Part shown: positions 5,649 through 7,368 of the stretch, in pieces
Layout: every line of letters begins with the position of its first letter
How positions within the stretch are numbered: position 1 is the first letter of the stretch
DNA from: a bacterium
Lineage (GTDB): Bacteria; Chlamydiota; Chlamydiia; Chlamydiales; SM23-39
Assembly: GCA_021818045.1 (NCBI GenBank)
Contig: JAKAFF010000067.1
Coordinates: 1 to 7,368, forward strand
Reading direction: 5' to 3'
Length of the DNA stretch: 7,368 nucleotides
The notes under the pieces: model-generated
What the model was told of the DNA's origin: nothing
Databases searched by the model: none
The model's input: the letters and a program-made list of their open reading frames with translations, nothing else
Translations under genes and position numbers: made by a program

Positions 5649-5692
5649 GTCATACCTTTAATAGGTGATGTGTAAATGGTAATTTTCTGTTT

Positions 5693-5697
5693 GGAGG
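5693..5697 (+). promoter_or_regulatory. Ribosome binding site of the 524-residue gene
   Basis: GGAGG, within GGAGGGG, lies 7 bases before GTG 5705. This supports the non-ATG start. Confidence 0.7.
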
Positions 5698-5704
5698 GGA
5701 TTTC

Positions 5705-7279
5705 GTGCGTCAAGGTAGCCTGAGTCCCTTTCATCGAGAAATTCTCGAATATTTGCGCAATATTTCTTCCCGAACTTACGAATTAGATGCCCCTGTGTCT
5801 CATTATGAGCTTTTGCTGCAGCAAGTAGGGTGGGAGTCTATGGCAACGGAGGCACTACATTCGTCATTATCTCAGAATGTGGAATGGGAATTGATGGAGT
5901 CGTTTCCTGTAAGTGAGCTTGCCGATCTGACTCGAGACGTACCTCAAATGTATCGCGGTTTGCCCCGTCTATTTAACCGCAACAAGATCTCTCAATCTCG
6001 CATTAAGGAAGGATTTGGCGATCTACCTAGTTTAAGACGACGGGTTGCTTTGCGCCCCCTTTTTGCTCTATACGCGCACACAATTCCGAAGGGGAGGGTA
6101 TGCATTGTCCATGGAAGTTCCCAAGAAGTGGGTGCATGGGCAGCCCATTGCTTGCGTTCCCAGTTTTCCGATCTATCTATAGAGCAAGTGGGATTGGACG
6201 AACAGCTTTTGCCAGATGCGGATTTGATTTTGCAAATGCCCTCTTCTCTCGCAGATCTTTTGGGGCGTAAAGGCGCGCAAGTAGAGCGGATAGGAGATCT
6301 TGGAATGGGGGAATTGTTTGATTTTCGCCCCGAATCGAATGGCTACCCAATGGGACTGCACTTTTTAGAAATGGGCCTACCCATTCAAAAACTCAAACAG
6401 GCGAAATGGGATCAAGTAGAAAGTGAAGAAGTGCAGCAGTGGAAAAGTCAAGATGCCCACTTTTATTTTGCCGATCTTAAAAGTTCTTTGGGCGGGGCCA
6501 TTTATCTTCATGCGCTATTGAAATCCTTGGAAAAGGACGAAGGGGCGATTGATTTATGTGTTTCGCAGCTCGATTGGTTTATTAAGTATTTAGAGGAGCA
6601 AAAGAGGGGAGGAGGGGCGTTTCTTCAATGGGATCTTGGCGTGAAGGATTTCGAGGTGCGTTTTGGTTCAGAGTGTTTTCATTTGAACATCGCTTCGGAA
6701 GGGAAGCGGGTGCGGATTTTGTGTCCAAAGGATCTATCTCGATTTGATTTTCAAAGACTCCTTTCTTTAAGCAAGCCTTTTGTTGCCGTGAGCAGCACTC
6801 AGGCGTTATCGGCGATGATTGCAATGGGCAAGCCCTTTTTTCTGGATGCTTGCTCTGGAAAACTGCAGTTTGTGAAAGATCTACTGGCTTTAGCTGAAAA
6901 TCGGATACGCGCCTTTCCTGCAACGCTTGAATGTTTGCGAGCGATTCATGCAAGTGCATTATATCAGTGGCCTCCCCAAGACGGGCAATGGGTCGATGAG
7001 ACCTTTTTCCAAGAGAGATTAGAGTGGTCATCTATTGCGCTGGGCCTTGGGTTTAGCTTGCAAGATCCCGATATAGCAAACGGCTTTAAACAACTGGGTC
7101 AAATTGTTGCTACGGAGTTTTCTGCCAATCGATTTTTAACGCACCTTGTGCAAAGAGCCTTTTGTCATCGCACCTCCCCCCAAGTAGCGGCTTTGGAGTC
7201 GGAGCTGCTGCACTCTTTTTCTCTGGGAGAGCAAACGTTTTCTCAGATAGTAGGCCAGATCAATCGGTGTTTGGGGTGA
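5705..7279 (+). CDS. Large protein of unknown function, possibly GT-B glycosyltransferase-like
   Basis: This 524-residue protein starts with GTG behind a strong GGAGG site. No named family is recognised, and no signal peptide or membrane helix is visible. The N-terminal 120 residues are mostly helical with a basic stretch (SLRRRVALRP, 109-118). Residues 131-200 look like a Rossmann-type alpha/beta segment: RVCIVHGSSQEVGAWAAHCL, then DADLILQMP. Residues 205-228 contain FRPESNGYPMGLHFLEMGLP. Residues 325-395 alternate strands and helices, with DFQRLLSLSKPFVAVSSTQ (348-366) and ALSAMIAMGKPFFLDA (367-382). The last part, a sensed position after which the chain names a small residue, a helix and then GKPFF, recalls the nucleotide-sugar end of GT-B glycosyltransferases such as the EarP type (compare GEDS, then AGKPF). 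That resemblance is from memory and weak. The C-terminal 80 residues are helical. The gene appears monocistronic within the window and is transcribed away from the small minus-strand gene. Confidence 0.8.
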   Translation: MRQGSLSPFHREILEYLRNISSRTYELDAPVSHYELLLQQVGWESMATEALHSSLSQNVEWELMESFPVSELADLTRDVPQMYRGLPRLFNRNKISQSRIKEGFGDLPSLRRRVALRPLFALYAHTIPKGRVCIVHGSSQEVGAWAAHCLRSQFSDLSIEQVGLDEQLLPDADLILQMPSSLADLLGRKGAQVERIGDLGMGELFDFRPESNGYPMGLHFLEMGLPIQKLKQAKWDQVESEEVQQWKSQDAHFYFADLKSSLGGAIYLHALLKSLEKDEGAIDLCVSQLDWFIKYLEEQKRGGGAFLQWDLGVKDFEVRFGSECFHLNIASEGKRVRILCPKDLSRFDFQRLLSLSKPFVAVSSTQALSAMIAMGKPFFLDACSGKLQFVKDLLALAENRIRAFPATLECLRAIHASALYQWPPQDGQWVDETFFQERLEWSSIALGLGFSLQDPDIANGFKQLGQIVATEFSANRFLTHLVQRAFCHRTSPQVAALESELLHSFSLGEQTFSQIVGQINRCLG

Positions 7280-7368
7280 TACCAATCGTAATAAATAACT
7301 TCACATTTAAGCTGCGTGAAAGCTGCCGACAAATCGCACATCGCAAGTGGCATTGTATTGAATTAATA
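7280..7368. other. AT-rich 3' flank without a supported gene
   Basis: No reading frame of note and no clear terminator is present. A short stem TTCAC/GTGAA with an 11-base loop (about 7300-7320) has no T-run after it. TCGCA occurs twice close together (TCGCACATCGCA). The texture resembles a non-coding repeat or the edge of an insertion element, but nothing in this window matches it. Confidence 0.3.

Noticed and set aside
6582..7031. Minus-strand open frame of 149 codons inside the 524-residue gene
   Set aside because: It lies wholly within a well-supported plus-strand gene, has low-complexity composition, and has no ribosome site or recognisable motif.

Overview
The window looks like chromosome of an environmental (amoeba-associated type) member of the Chlamydiota. 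The main reason is gene order. An HU/IHF-type DNA-binding protein, an uncharacterised protein, AccA and an MsbA-type ABC exporter follow each other on one strand. As I recall it, this is the order of CT267 (himD), CT266, CT265 (accA) and CT264 (msbA) in Chlamydia trachomatis. The AccA and HU sequences also read as chlamydial. Base composition looks roughly balanced (my impression, not computed), which is higher in GC than most cultured chlamydiae. No species assignment is possible.

Bases 1-5185 form one tightly packed plus-strand operon: HU/IHF, the CT266-like protein, a membrane-anchored YkuD-type L,D-transpeptidase, accA and msbA. Gaps run from 53 bases down to overlaps of 4 and 35 bases. 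No convincing terminator is seen inside. The L,D-transpeptidase is the extra gene compared with the Chlamydia order. It brings a possible peptidoglycan cross-linking enzyme into a group that otherwise serves nucleoid structure, fatty acid synthesis and lipid export. A pyrimidine-rich hairpin just ahead of its strong ribosome binding site may tune its expression.

Bases 5194-5560 carry a small minus-strand gene of unknown function, convergent with msbA. Its reading frame seems broken: a one-base shift near its 3' end would continue it for several dozen protein-like codons, ending 8 bases from the msbA stop. Bases 5561-5704 are an AT-rich divergent intergenic region with a 9-bp inverted repeat, a related direct repeat and a plausible sigma-70-type promoter.

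Bases 5705-7279 encode a 524-residue protein with no confident assignment. Its C-terminal part is only reminiscent of a GT-B fold. The last 89 bases are AT-rich and hold no gene I can support.

No tRNA, rRNA, CRISPR array or transposase gene is visible. The most unusual points are an EF-hand-like calcium-binding loop in a large exported insertion of the MsbA-type exporter, the variant L,D-transpeptidase catalytic region, the disrupted small gene, and the symmetric sites in the divergent promoter region.
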